Assembly (NCBI RefSeq): GCF_004027225.2
Contig: NC_044288.2
Span: forward strand, 21,462,744-21,526,743
Direction: 5' to 3'
Length of the DNA stretch: 64,000 nt
Origin: Strigops habroptila
Taxonomy: Eukaryota > Chordata > Aves > Psittaciformes > Psittacidae
Both the position numbers and the translations under genes were made by a program. The first letter of the stretch is position 1. Each line of letters starts with the position of its first letter. Shown here piece by piece: positions 35,804 to 46,960 of the stretch. The notes beneath the pieces are model-generated. The model was not told the DNA's origin. It saw only the letters and a list, made by a program, of their open reading frames with translations, and did not search any database.

Positions 35804-37014
35804 ATGAGCGCTGCGTGGAGGCGATGCAGCCGGCGGGAGCGAGCCCTGCTGTGGGGCGTCCTGATGGCGGCCTGGGACGCGGCATGGGGGCAGCTGCGGT
35901 ACTCGGTTCCCGAGGAGCTGCCCAAGGGCTCGTTCGTGGGTGACGTGGCAAAGGACCTGAGGCTGGAGGTGCCGGCGCTCTGCGACCGCGGCGTCCAAGT
36001 CGTCTCCGAAGGTAGGACGCAGTATTTCGCCCTGCACGGGAAGACGGGCCATTTGGTGACGGCAGGGAGGATAGACAGGGAGCAGCTGTGCGAGAGTGTG
36101 CAGCAATGCGTGCTGCGGTGCGAGGTGATAGTGGAGGGGGAAATGCAGGTTTACAAAATCGAAGTGGAAATAAAGGATATTAACGATAATGCTCCCAGCT
36201 TCCGACAAGAAGAAAAAGAACTGAGAATGAGCGAGATGACTGCCCCAGGGTCGCGATTTCCCCTGGCTAGGGCTCACGACCCGGACTCGGGCCCCAATTC
36301 GCTGCAGCACTACGAGCTGAGCGGCGACGAGCACTTCTCCCTGGCCGTGCAGGCGGGGATCAGCGTCCCGAGCTGGTGCTGGCGAAGGCGCTGGACCGCG
36401 AGGAGGCGGCGTTTCACGAGCTGGTGCTGAGGGCGAGCGACGGCGGAGAGCCTGCGCGGACGGGCACGGCGCGGATCCGCGTGGCCGTGCTGGACGCCAA
36501 CGACAACGCGCCCGTGTTCAGCCAGGCGGAGTACACGGTGCGTGTGCCCGAGGACGTGCCCGTGGGCTCCGTCCTCGTCACCGTCACGGCCGCCGACTCT
36601 GACGAAGGTCTGAACGGACACGTGAAATACTCGTTGACGAAAATCACAGACAAAGCCTCGAAGGTTTTCCAGCTGGGCACTGAGACGGGAGCACTCACCC
36701 TGGTGCGAACCCTGGACTTAGAAGAAATGTCCTCATATGAACTAGAGGTGCAGGCGCATGATGGGGGGAGTCTTTTCGACAGCACGAAAGTCGTGATCAC
36801 TGTGACAGACGTCAACAACAACGCACCCGAGATTTCAGTACGATCGGCTCTGAGTGAGATGTCTGAGGACGCGCCGCTGGGGATGGTGGTGGCCCTGCAG
36901 CACGTCCACGACCGGGACTCGGGGGCGAACGGCCAGGTGCGGTGCAGCATCGGCGAGAGCCTCCCGTTCCGCCTGGAGAAGTCCTTTGAGGACTACTACC
37001 GCGTGGTGACGTAG
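35804..37014 (+). pseudogene. PCDHGA: Protocadherin gamma-A-like variable exon 2, broken (frameshift and 3' deletion)
   Basis: It starts like the other gamma-A exons (MSAAWRRCSRRERALLWGVL, then QLRYSVPEELPKGS) and is intact through EC1. In EC2, near 36355, it lacks ten bases that the paralogues have, probably lost between short G-runs. That shifts the frame, and the original frame stops at 36430. The paralogous frame continues from about 36376 through EC3 and part of EC4. The linker before EC4 reads DVNNNAP instead of DVNDNAP, a lost calcium ligand. At about 37011 the coding sequence stops in the middle of EC4 (after YYRVVT) and joins spacer repeat sequence like that at 51110. EC5, EC6, membrane helix, tail and splice donor are gone, so no functional adhesion protein can be made. 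A secreted EC1-EC2 fragment is conceivable but unlikely. Confidence 0.92.
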
Positions 37015-40000
37015 CATAATAACTCTGCACGTGGAATGATGATTCATGGGTAAAATGGCTGAGGGGCTGTTGAAGGGAACAAGAGACATAGGTTACTTCT
37101 CTCCCTGTTCTGTGCCCATCCGTGTTATTGGGAAATGCTTCGTCTTCCCAAAGAAGCTTGGCCAAAGAAATGTTTTTCCAGCTGTACAGGGAGCCTTGGA
37201 AGGTTCTTGTTGTGTGTTTGCAGGTTGTTGTGATGTTTCTAACTGACAGCTTAATTACGTACTTATGACAGGTGCCATAAGCTTTGGGAGGAGACAATTT
37301 TGGGAGGATTATTCATTCCCTACTACAGACCTGAATTCTGTACCTATTCTAAGAGCCATTATCAAGAAGAGTATGTTATGATCCTTTTGTTTTGTATGTG
37401 TTCACTTCTTCCTTGCTTGTTCTCATGATCTAAAGGTGGGAAGTTGTTTCTAATAATGTGTGTAAGATCAGATCTGTTACATTTGCCTGCCTGTCCCATA
37501 CATGTTTTTCATGTTTAGTGCTGTGATGAGGAAGACTTTCACAGACATGTTTCCTTAAAATGTCATTGGAAGAAATACTCTCGCTTCTCACATACACATG
37601 GTGAGAATTCAAATTTTATCCATGGTAAAGATCTTCTCTGTGCATCTTTTCTTTTGATGGAATCTGAATGCAAATTATGAAGATCGATGACAATGATGCA
37701 AGCTGTGAAGGGTTTGAGGAGGGTCTCAGGGTGTTGTGTGTGAGAAGGAGATTCCCAGATTTATTGCTGGCACACAGAAAATTATTCTGAAGGTGTATTT
37801 TTTTTTTTTTTTTTTTTTTTTTGGATACTCCCTTGGTTGATCTCCAACTGTCCAAGCTGTAGGTTCATCAGCTTGCTTTCCTGTTGCATGATCATTTTGT
37901 GATCATAGATGTATGGTTTACATTAAGCTTTCAGTCGTGTATCTGCCAAGTTGACCATGTGCTGAAGTATGATGATGGTGTTTTGAGCTAATAGTTTGAT
38001 GACTGGGTCTTCATCAGAGCTGCATATTGCTTACGCACTTGAGAACATTTTATATTGTGTTGTAGTAGTGTGATGAGCAGTGAAATCTCTCTGAATGTGT
38101 CCCTGTTGTGATATTTATTCTCAGTTGCATGCGCAACTTTTCTTTCAATTGTATCTGTCTGCAAATATAGCTTTCCTGTTGTGTAACTTTAGGCAGAGTG
38201 AGAAATTGTCTGTCCAGAGATAGGACAGATGTAAAAGTTTGCTGTGATATAATTTGAAATGTCTAAAATATGCAGAGATGGTGTAAAAGTTCACTTTGTC
38301 CTTATTGTTATTTGAGGCCCACAGTCGTGGTCCCACGTATACACTTCTTTTCTACTGTCCAAAGAAATTGACTGGAGAGAATATGGCTATGGTCTGTGGT
38401 GTGAACTCATGTGGACATTTTACCAACTGTATCCCCCTCTTGTGTACCTACTACAGCTGACATACTCTGAAATGTTAAGCTATGGTTCCTTCCCATCTGC
38501 AGGTTTTCTATTCTTGCCTTGTTTGTTATCCAGGTTTAAACCTGGGCCTCATTGTCCCTGCTAGCCCCTAAAACATTAAAAGATCTCTTACACTTGTTGG
38601 GCTGGAGGAACAGTTGCCATCCATACTGTCGAGGATTTACTCTACAAAAACAAAGATAAATCTTTTATATGCCTCTGTTTCCTTAAGATGTCATAGAATG
38701 ACATGCTTTTTCATGCATAGCTGATGTATGGCCAAAACATTGGATATGATCTGTACTGCAACTAAGGGCTAGGAATACAATTCAAGGAGGGTGAGAGTCT
38801 GGCTTGGAACCAGGAAAATAAGTCGATCAGCATGGCTTTGGTTGGGCAATGCTTTGATTTTCTGCCTGATGCCAAGGTCTGTGCCATATTTTGTGTGCTC
38901 CTGGTTTCCCTGTTCTGAAAGGCAATGGTAGTAGAGCATTTGCATTGTAAATCAGTACATAGGGGGTGATGCATAGGTACAATGGCTTATAAGTTTTTTG
39001 GGAAACCTCTTTTTTCCAAATGGTATCTCCCTGTAACATTACAATGTAAATTTTCTCCATAGCTGTAGTTACAGTTTCTTTTGGGCCTTTGTTTTCCAAA
39101 AGGTCATGGTTCTTTTCTCCCATTTTGGGCAGTGCTTTTGCATTTGAAATGGTGCATGTTGTTTTGCAGCAAATACTTCAGCTACCTAAGACAGAATTGT
39201 AAGTGTGAGGAGAATGAAGCAGAAGCTAAAAGAATATCTGTTGTATTGTTGAATACTGAGCTGGAAAAAGAGAACCATGATAAAGCCTTTACTCTTAGAG
39301 CTTCATATTTTTGGGAGATGAGCATGCTACAGAATAGAAAACAGTTGCTGAGAGCTGGTGACTATTAAAGTGAGCCCCATACTATGTAGTGCAGAGGAAG
39401 ACTTTAGGCCCAGAGTTGCAGCTTGAGATATGAATGACTTCCAGGTGTTCCCAGGGATGAATTTCAATGCTTGCAATGAGGAGGAAGATGTCTTCCAGGT
39501 AAGTTTCTCTGACAACACTTTCTCTTCTAATGTTTCCTTGCCTTGCTTTTCTGACTTCTGGGTTTACAACTCTACACGATGCTGTTGGGAAAATGTGATT
39601 GTTGCTTGATATTTGAAATTTTTTGTTTATGAGTGCTTTTTCCCGACATGATGGACTTGCACCTTGGTGACAGATTAACAAGAATTGGTTGGTTAATGTT
39701 GTTTTAGTGTTGGACTCCATAAGGAAATGTGCGCGGGGCTCCACCAATGGCGAAGTGGCAGATTGTTCCACCCTAATGAATGTTCCTCCCCTCAGCCTTG
39801 TGCCATCACCATCTTATGGTGCAGGGTTGCTGTGGAAATGGCAGCAGTAGTGGAATGGCTCAATTTTGTCCAAGCTTGATTTCTTTATTCTCTTTGTGCA
39901 GTTATTACTCAGTTTGTCTTCCATCCTGGGTGGCAGTTCCCTTTTTCTTACCATTCCTTATCTGTCTTTTCTACAGCTGCATAAAATGGAATATAAAAAA

Positions 40001-40930
40001 GCCTTTGCTCTTACGGCCTCATCTTTTTGGGAGAATAGCATGCCACACAGTAGAAAACAATTGCTGAGAGCTGGTGACTTTCTTTTCTAATGCTTCTTTG
40101 CTTTGGTTGTGTAATCAATGGTTTTGGTTTCCTCTTCTTGACTTCCTAGGTGTATAGGTTTAGTTGTAATTGTCAGCATAGCTTAGCAAAGCAAAGTAGC
40201 ATGTGTTAGTGCCTCATGCTCATGCTCCAGCAGGTATGAAAGGTGGAGGAGGAGATGTAAGGGTGTGTTTTGTTATTGTCAGGGGTATCCAATGTAAACA
40301 TGACCTAAGTAGAAGTCGCATCTCTGTGGAACAGCTTGTGTGAAAAAAGAGCACAGGAGACTCCCCCAAACAAATAATTTGGCCTCAGAAATGTTAATCG
40401 TCCTGCTCTGTTCATTTCTGCATGTTTTCAACTCTTGCCTTGTTTCTTGTCATGAGCTGGAGCTGGACCACAGGATGTCTGGTCAAATAGAGGGAAGGTC
40501 ACATCTGTTCCAATTGTCTGAGTGCAGGTGCAGTTCCCATATGCACATTTGATGTTTACAGCTGTGAAGAGGAAGGCTTTCATAGGCATACGGGTGCTCA
40601 CCCAGGTACACTTGTTTGCAGTGAAAGAAGGCAAAACCATCTCTGCTGCCACCCTCAAAGTGCAGAGTGGCAGCCCAGCCCAGACATGTTTCCAGGAAAA
40701 GAGTGGAGACCAGAGGGAGAATGTGTGCAGGGTGTCTTCCACACTTTGCCCCATAACGTGTTGGCTACTCAGCTGGAGGGATATGGTTTTGACAAGTGTA
40801 CTGTTAGATGTATGAGGAAGGTAGGTAGCTGGACACATATAAAGAGTTATAGTCAATATCCAGTGAAAGGGATCAAGGACAGATTTGACAGGGCTTGCTG
40901 GCAGGTTCAAACCTCAGTAACTTCCAGGTG
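37012..40930 (+). repeat. Gamma spacer repeat, copy A
   Basis: A long non-coding unit homologous to 49800-51110 (partial), 51110-53378 plus 56049-57100, and 61640-64000. It contains an internal duplication (39290-39560 with 40009-40110). Between those lies a piece (39700-40000) resembling the spacers after gamma-B exons (34540-34690, 45590-45720). No gene can be supported in it. A decayed CR1-like trace near 40780-40870 matches 57100-57190. Confidence 0.7.
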
Positions 40931-41812
40931 CTCTTGGACGCAAATCTTCAAGACTGAGTTATGATAAAGAACCTGTACATTCCAGGAATTTAATATTTAC
41001 CCCATTTAGGCCAGTCAGAGCTTTTCATTTTGTTTATTAAGAATCAGGAATGTCAGATATTTGAGCTTCTGCTTCACAAAAAGGAGACATGGAGAACACT
41101 TGCACGCACCCCTACCCACTGCTTACTTCTAGTGGGTAGCAAGGTGTCCTTTAGCACTGAGGATGTTTTAAAGGCAAAAACTCGTGGCAAAGCGACTGAA
41201 AATCACAGTACTGAAATACCTGCCCTGATGAAGTAAGATCGAGGTTTCTGTTTTCTGCAATAATCACCAGAAATCATTGAAAAGCATCCAGCTGACCATG
41301 CTGTCCTTGGAGGAGCAGGACAAGTGATGGGACTTTTGCTAGAAGCTCCCCAAATCAAAGCAACGAAAATATGAACTCAATTATTATGGCAGATCTTGGA
41401 TTTTTCGGTTCACCAAGAGCACTGAAGGTTTTTCCGGATGGAAGAGGAATCAGTGTAAGGATGTACACAGGGCAAAGAGCCTAGATGGTTTTTCCCTTTC
41501 TTTTTCTCTGCCAGGTGTGGACAGTGTCACTGGTCTGAGTTCAGGTCCACTACCTTTAGGCCTCACAATTCTCCATCGGTGTTAATCCTTATTCTAATTC
41601 AGAATCAAACCGGAGCAATTCACAGCAAAATGAAACTCACCCTGGCACAAAGTAATACTACTTTAAAAGTCGTCTACAGATACAGAAATCCTCTTTCGGT
41701 GGGTGCCTACCGCTGCTGCTTTGATCACGGGTGCAGCCACCGACCCGCCGACGGAAACCGAAGTCCTCCGCAGCGCGGCCATCACCCGGCTGCGGTGGCA
41801 TCGCGGCGCCTC
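37015..41812. other. Spacer between the broken gamma-A 2 and gamma-B 2
   Basis: Mostly the spacer repeat described at 37012-40930. From 40930 to about 41690 I recognise nothing; the short open frames there lack any family signature. From 41690 the sequence becomes GC-rich, as promoter and 5' UTR of gamma-B 2. Confidence 0.6.
37798..37822 (+). repeat. Poly(T) tract, 25 bases
   Basis: An uninterrupted T-run within spacer repeat copy A. The homologous places in other copies (about 51910 and 63025) have only three or four Ts before GGA, so this is a local homopolymer expansion rather than a retroposon tail. Confidence 0.85.
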
Positions 41813-41830
41813 CGGGTGCCGCTGTTGGCC
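41813..41830 (+). promoter_or_regulatory. CSE-like promoter element of gamma-B exon 2
   Basis: CGGGTGCCGCTGTTGGCC lies about 260 bp before the ATG at 42093. It gives the best CTCF-like match in the window (CCGGGTGCCGCT against SYAGRKGGCRSY, two mismatches). Confidence 0.65.
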
Positions 41831-42092
41831 GACGCGAAGCGGCGCTGGAGCCTCAGCCACAGCCGGAGCCGCCGCAGAGCCCTTCCGCCCCAGGCTGCTC
41901 GCTCACCCGGCGCCGGCCAGAGCGGCAGCGGCACGGGCAGCAGAGGCAAGACGCGGCGCGGGGATCAGCGGCGTCCGAGCCGGCGCCGAGCTCGCTGCCC
42001 TCCGGCAGCCCCTGCGCTCGCTGCGGAGAGGGGCTGGAAGCGAGGGAAGGCAGCGGCAGGAGGGAGGAGGGACGAGGCGAGCGCTGCCGAGA

Positions 42093-44516
42093 ATGGCGGG
42101 CAGGCAGAGGCAGATGCGGCGGCCAGGGGCCGGGCGAGTGCTGCTGCCCGCTTTGCTGCTGTGCTGGTGCTGCCGGGCGGCGCCGGAGCGGCTCCGCTAC
42201 GCCATCCCCGAGGAGCTGGGCAGAGGCTCGCTGGTGGGGCCGCTGGCGCGGGACCTGGGGCTGAGCCCGGCGGAGCTGCCGGCACGCAAGCTGCGGCTGA
42301 GCGCCGAGAAGCAATACTTTACCGTGAACGGGGAGAACGGGAACCTGTACGTGAGCGAGAGGCTGGACCGGGAGGAGATGTGCGGCGAGTCGGCGTCCTG
42401 CTCCGTCAGCTTCGAGGCGGTGGTGCAGAACCCGCTTAACGTTTTCCACGTCGACGTGGCCATTCATGACGTAAACGACAACGCGCCGGCCTTTAGCAAG
42501 GATGCTCTGGACATCGAGATTGGTGAATGGATCGCTCCCGGTACTTCTTTTCCGCTGGAGATAGCCCGAGATATGGACGTGGGCAGGAACTCGCTGCTGA
42601 CTTATCAGCTCACTAGCAACCCGTCCTTCAGCCTCGCCGTCAAGGAGAGCCCCCGTAGAAAGAAGCAGCCGGAGTTAGTCCTTGAGAGAGCGTTAGACAG
42701 GGAGAAGCAGAGCTCCTTTCAACTACTGTTGACGGCGGTGGATGGCGGAGACCCCGTGAGGTCCGGCAGCGTCCAGGTTCGTATCAATGTGACGGATGCC
42801 AACGACAACCCGCCCGTTTTTAGTAAAAGCGTCTATGAGGCGCGAGTGCGGGAGAATCTGCATGCGGGGTCGCTTGTGCTGCGGGTGCACGCCACCGATG
42901 CGGACGCGGGCTCCAACGGACGTGTCACCTACTCCTTTGGCAACGTCCCGGGCGACGTCCGCGCGTTGTTCAGCATCGACGGCGCCACTGGCGAAGTCAG
43001 GACGGCGGGACACCTCGACTTCGAGCATAAGAGCAAATACAGCTTCGGCCTGGAGGCGAAAGACGGCGGCGGGCTAATCGGTTACTGCGAAGTGCAAATA
43101 GACATAAGCGACGAGAACGACAACGCGCCCGAAATCACAGTGCTGTCGGTATCGAGCCCGGTGCCCGAGGACGCGCCTGCCGGCACTGTGGTGGCCCTGG
43201 TGAACGTGAAGGACCCGGACTCCGGGGAGAACGGTCAAGTGTGGTGCGAGCTGTCGGGCGAGGCGCCGCTGTCGCTGGTGGCGTCGTCGGGCGGCTCGTA
43301 CAAAGTGGTGACGGCGAGCTTGCTGGACCGGGAGCAGGCGTCGGAGCACCGGGTGACGGTGGTGGCGAGGGACCGGGGCAGCCCGGCGCTGTCGAGCAGC
43401 ACGGCGCTGGTGCTGGAGGTGTCGGACGTGAACGACAACGCGCCGGTGTTCGAGGAGGCCGCCTACAGCGCGTACGTGGCGGAGAACAACGCGGCGGGCG
43501 CACTGGTGCTTCGCGTGAGCGCGCGTGACGCGGACGCAGGTGCCAACGGGCGCGTGAGCTACTCGTTGGAGGGCGGCAGCGCGGGCGCGGCGCCGTACGT
43601 GTCTGTGGAGGCGCAGAGCGGCGCGGTGTACGCGCAGCGCTCCTTCGACTACGAGCAGTGCCGCGAGTTCGCCGTGGTGGTGCGGGCGCAAGACGGCGGG
43701 TCGCCGGCGCGGAGCTCGACAGCGACGGTGCGCGTCTTCGTGTTGGACCGCAACGACAACGCGCCGCGGTTCCTGTGGCCGGCGATGGCAGGCTCGGGGA
43801 CAAACCCGGGAGCGGCCTCGTCCCCATTCGAGGTGGTGCCGCGGTCGGCAGAGGCCGGATACCTGGTGGCCAAGGTGGTGGCGGTGGACGCAGACGCGGG
43901 GCGCAACGCGTGGCTGTCGTACGAGCTGGTGCAGGCGCCGGAGTCGGCGCTGTTCCGCGTGGGGCTGCACAGCGGCGAGGTGCGCACGGCGCGGGCCGTG
44001 TCGGAGAGGGACGCAGCGAAGCAGCGGCTCGTGGCCGTGGTGAAGGACCACGGGCAGCCGGCGCTGTCGGCCACGGCCACGCTGCACGTGGTGCTGGCCG
44101 AGAGCTTGCAGGAGGCGCTGCCGGAGCTGAGCGAGCGGGCGGCGGGCGCCGAGACGGCGGCGGAGCTGCAGTTCTCCCTCGTGCTGGCGCTGGCGCTCCT
44201 GTCCGCGCTCTTCCTGCTGAGCGTGGCGCTGGCCGTGCTGACAAGGGGCCGCCGTGCCGGGCCGCCCGCCGTGCTGCGCTGCCTGGGCGCTCAGCGCTTC
44301 TCCGGGGCGGGCGCCGCCTTCCCGGCCGACTTCTGCGAGGGCACCTTGCCCTACTCCTACAACCTCTGCGTGGCGCCGGGTCGCGCCGAGGCCGCTTGGC
44401 CGCCGGTGCCCATCCTGCCCGCGGAGGAGCTTCTCGTCGGGGAGCCCTGTGAAAAGCGGAGCCTGAGCAGCAGCGCCGGCGCTGGAGAGCCGTCCGCGGA
44501 GCCTGACACACCGCAG
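42093..44516 (+). CDS. PCDHGB: Protocadherin gamma-B-like variable exon 2
   Basis: An 808-residue variable exon. The ATG at 42093 (GAGAATGG) begins a signal peptide rich in Leu/Cys ending CCRAA; the upstream open frame is GC-rich 5' UTR. EC1 opens PERLRYAIPEELGRGSLVG with loop CGESASC. Linkers are DVNDNAP, DANDNPP, DENDNAP, DVNDNAP and DRNDNAP. The membrane helix and the tail (LPYSYNLCVAPG) are identical to gamma-B 1. It ends in phase 0 at CAG|GTATGC. EC1-EC4 differ strongly from gamma-B 1, whereas late EC4 to the tail is nearly identical at the DNA level, except for a five-residue longer EC5-EC6 linker (MAGSGTNPGA region). It heads the second gamma-B/gamma-A module and is intact. Confidence 0.94.
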
Positions 44517-44522
44517 GTATGC
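44514..44522 (+). other. Splice donor of gamma-B exon 2
   Basis: CAG|GTATGC, phase 0. The intronic frame stops at TGA five codons later. Confidence 0.8.
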
Positions 44523-46676
44523 AAGCCCGCTTTATGATTCTTATCTCTGAAGTTTTCCGAACAGTTGCTGGCACGGGTGCTGTGCTCCCCCTTGCTCTAC
44601 CGGGGGAGGTTGCTGCACTTCGTTTCCAGGGGCGAATGAAATAATCCTGTCCATTGTCAGTTTTGGCAGCAGGAACTGAGATCGGGCATTTTCGGCGCGT
44701 CACAGGCCGCCACACATGTAGTCTCCGTGATGGGGTTCTTCTGTGAATTGCTTATTGACGAGTTATTTTGTCCAGTCGTTATTTGTTGGAGTTTTTTGTG
44801 AAACTATTTCTCATTTCGCCTCTAAACTCCCCCGCGACCCCGCGCAGCTTTTTCTGCTGTTCATTATCTGTCTTTTTTACGGAAGTTAAGTAATATTCTG
44901 TCTTTAATAGTCCTTTTTTTTTTTTTAACCCCCCTTTTCCCAGTAAGCTGTACTCTTTTTTAACCTGAAGGCAGTATTCGAAAATTCCTAAGTGGTGGTG
45001 AGAGAAGCAGCAGCAATAAAAAGTGATCAGAGCAGCTACTGGACTGCAGGAGAAAAGTAGGAAAATCCAGAGGAAGGGCCAGACAGAGGAGGTCTCTTTT
45101 TGAGTAGACATCCTCATGGGTGCCTTGTGGTATTGCTCGGGATTTTAGAAATTAATGTGGCTGGTGGCGTTCCGGTCTGATACAGTTCTGATATGCTGAA
45201 AGGCTGAGGGAAAAGTCGTTCGAGCAAAAGGATTACAAAAATCTGTTCAATGGATGGGGGAGAGAGCGCCTGCGGACTGATGGGCTAAGGCTTCTAGTAC
45301 TCTAAAAATCTAAAACCACAAGAACTTACTCTGAAAAGTAAGAAGCTGGTCTTTTCTGAAATGTTATGAGCCAGTAACGGTGCACGTGGATCCTTGCGGT
45401 GCAGAATGAGATCCGCTAACTACGCGACAGGGTGGAGAAAATGGGGTTGACGCTTGATATTGGAGATTTTTCCTTCTTAATCACTTTTTACCGAAACGAT
45501 TGACTTGGACGTGGTTAATGCTGTTTCCCAAGGGAAACGCGCTTATGGTTCTCTGAATGTCCCTCACCAGTGAATGTTCCGTCTTCTGCCCTGTGCCCTG
45601 CCACCTTTTGGAGAAGGCTGCTGCAGAAATGGCAGCAATGATGACAAGGATAGGTTCTATCTGGGCGTGATTTTTCTGAGTTCTTTGTGCAGTTACTGCT
45701 CATCCCTTTCCCCTGGGTGAACGTGTAGAATGGGATCTCAATTAAAAAAAAAACAAACAACACCCCAAACCAAATCAACCTCCTTAAGTATATCGGAATC
45801 TGTTCTCTTTTCCTCTCCTCATTTCCCGAAGAAAGGTGCTTGCACTAAACTGAGTTCGGTCTGTCAGTCACTTTTTGCAATATTTGTTGCGCTTTCCTGG
45901 TTACCAGTAAACCCTCTACGCATTTCGAGAACGAGGTACGAAAAATGGCAGAAATTAGGCGCCCGAATAAAAGCCATTTGCACATTTACAGGTGATCCGC
46001 GTAGCTTAAGGTTTGCAGCTCTAATTGTCTCCTGTTGTCCTATGTTGGTTTTTTAAATAGGTGTTTATGTGCACTAATAAAGGGGGAAATTACCCGTTAA
46101 AATCCTTCAACTTCGCTTTCCAGTCGATTATGAGGAAAAATGGATTTATAAGAAAAATATGCAGTAGTCCTATAAAACCCGTCGCAAGAGTAAAGGTGGG
46201 TGTACCTGCTCTGGTTGTTATTCTAGTCGAACTCGTAAATGTCTCATCTCCGGCAGGGCTGGTGGTGTAGTGATTTTGAAACTTGTTCCATATGTACTGA
46301 AGTATCTGCATCTGAGAACTCGGAGCCAATTTTCGCCTGCTCTCCATGTACAAATCATTCAAGCACGAAGGAGAAAAAAAAATCGTGTTAGAGACTATGC
46401 TTTTGGAGAAATAGGAGAATACTAAGAATATTCTCCACATTAAAGCAAGAACAAGTATTTTACTTTAAATATACCGCCATCACCACTTCATTTTTCAAGG
46501 CGGAGGAAATCACAGGTCACGGGACAGCTCGCCTCGAGGGCGGCGGAGCTAGAAGAAAGGCTGAGACCCGACGGCAGCTTCGTCTCGCCTCTACCGCTCC
46601 CGCGAGATGGACCTGAGAAAAGCCGGGCAGACAGTGCTCGGCAGCACTCGGTGCCTGCAGTGCCGAGAGGAGGCTG
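44517..46676. other. Spacer between gamma-B 2 and gamma-A 3
   Basis: No gene. It is the counterpart of 33753-35537, and parts (44980-45280, 45397-45450) recur at 57600-58030 upstream of the last gamma-A exon. A T-run lies at about 44917-44930. Confidence 0.7.
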
Positions 46677-46694
46677 CGGGCGCCGCTGTTGGCC
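46677..46694 (+). promoter_or_regulatory. CSE-like promoter element of gamma-A exon 3
   Basis: CGGGCGCCGCTGTTGGCC lies about 266 bp before the ATG at 46961. About 80 flanking bases are shared with the promoters of gamma-A 2 and gamma-A 4. Confidence 0.65.
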
Positions 46695-46960
46695 GAGGAG
46701 GAGCGAGAGGAAGGCCGGAGTGCTGCCGGCAGCCCCGCCCGCTGCGGCTCGGCTCGGCTCGCTCGCTCGCTCTCTGTCTCGGCGGCCGGGCGGTCTGCGA
46801 GCGTCTCCGGGGTGCGGAACAGTGCTCCAGCGAGGCGGAGAGGCGGGCGGCAGCGGCCGGGAGCGGTGACCCGGGCCGGGAGACGGAGCCCGAACCGGAG
46901 CAGCGGTCGGCGGCAGGGAACTGTCTGTAGCGGTGCGGGGCAGGCGGAACGGCGGCAGAG

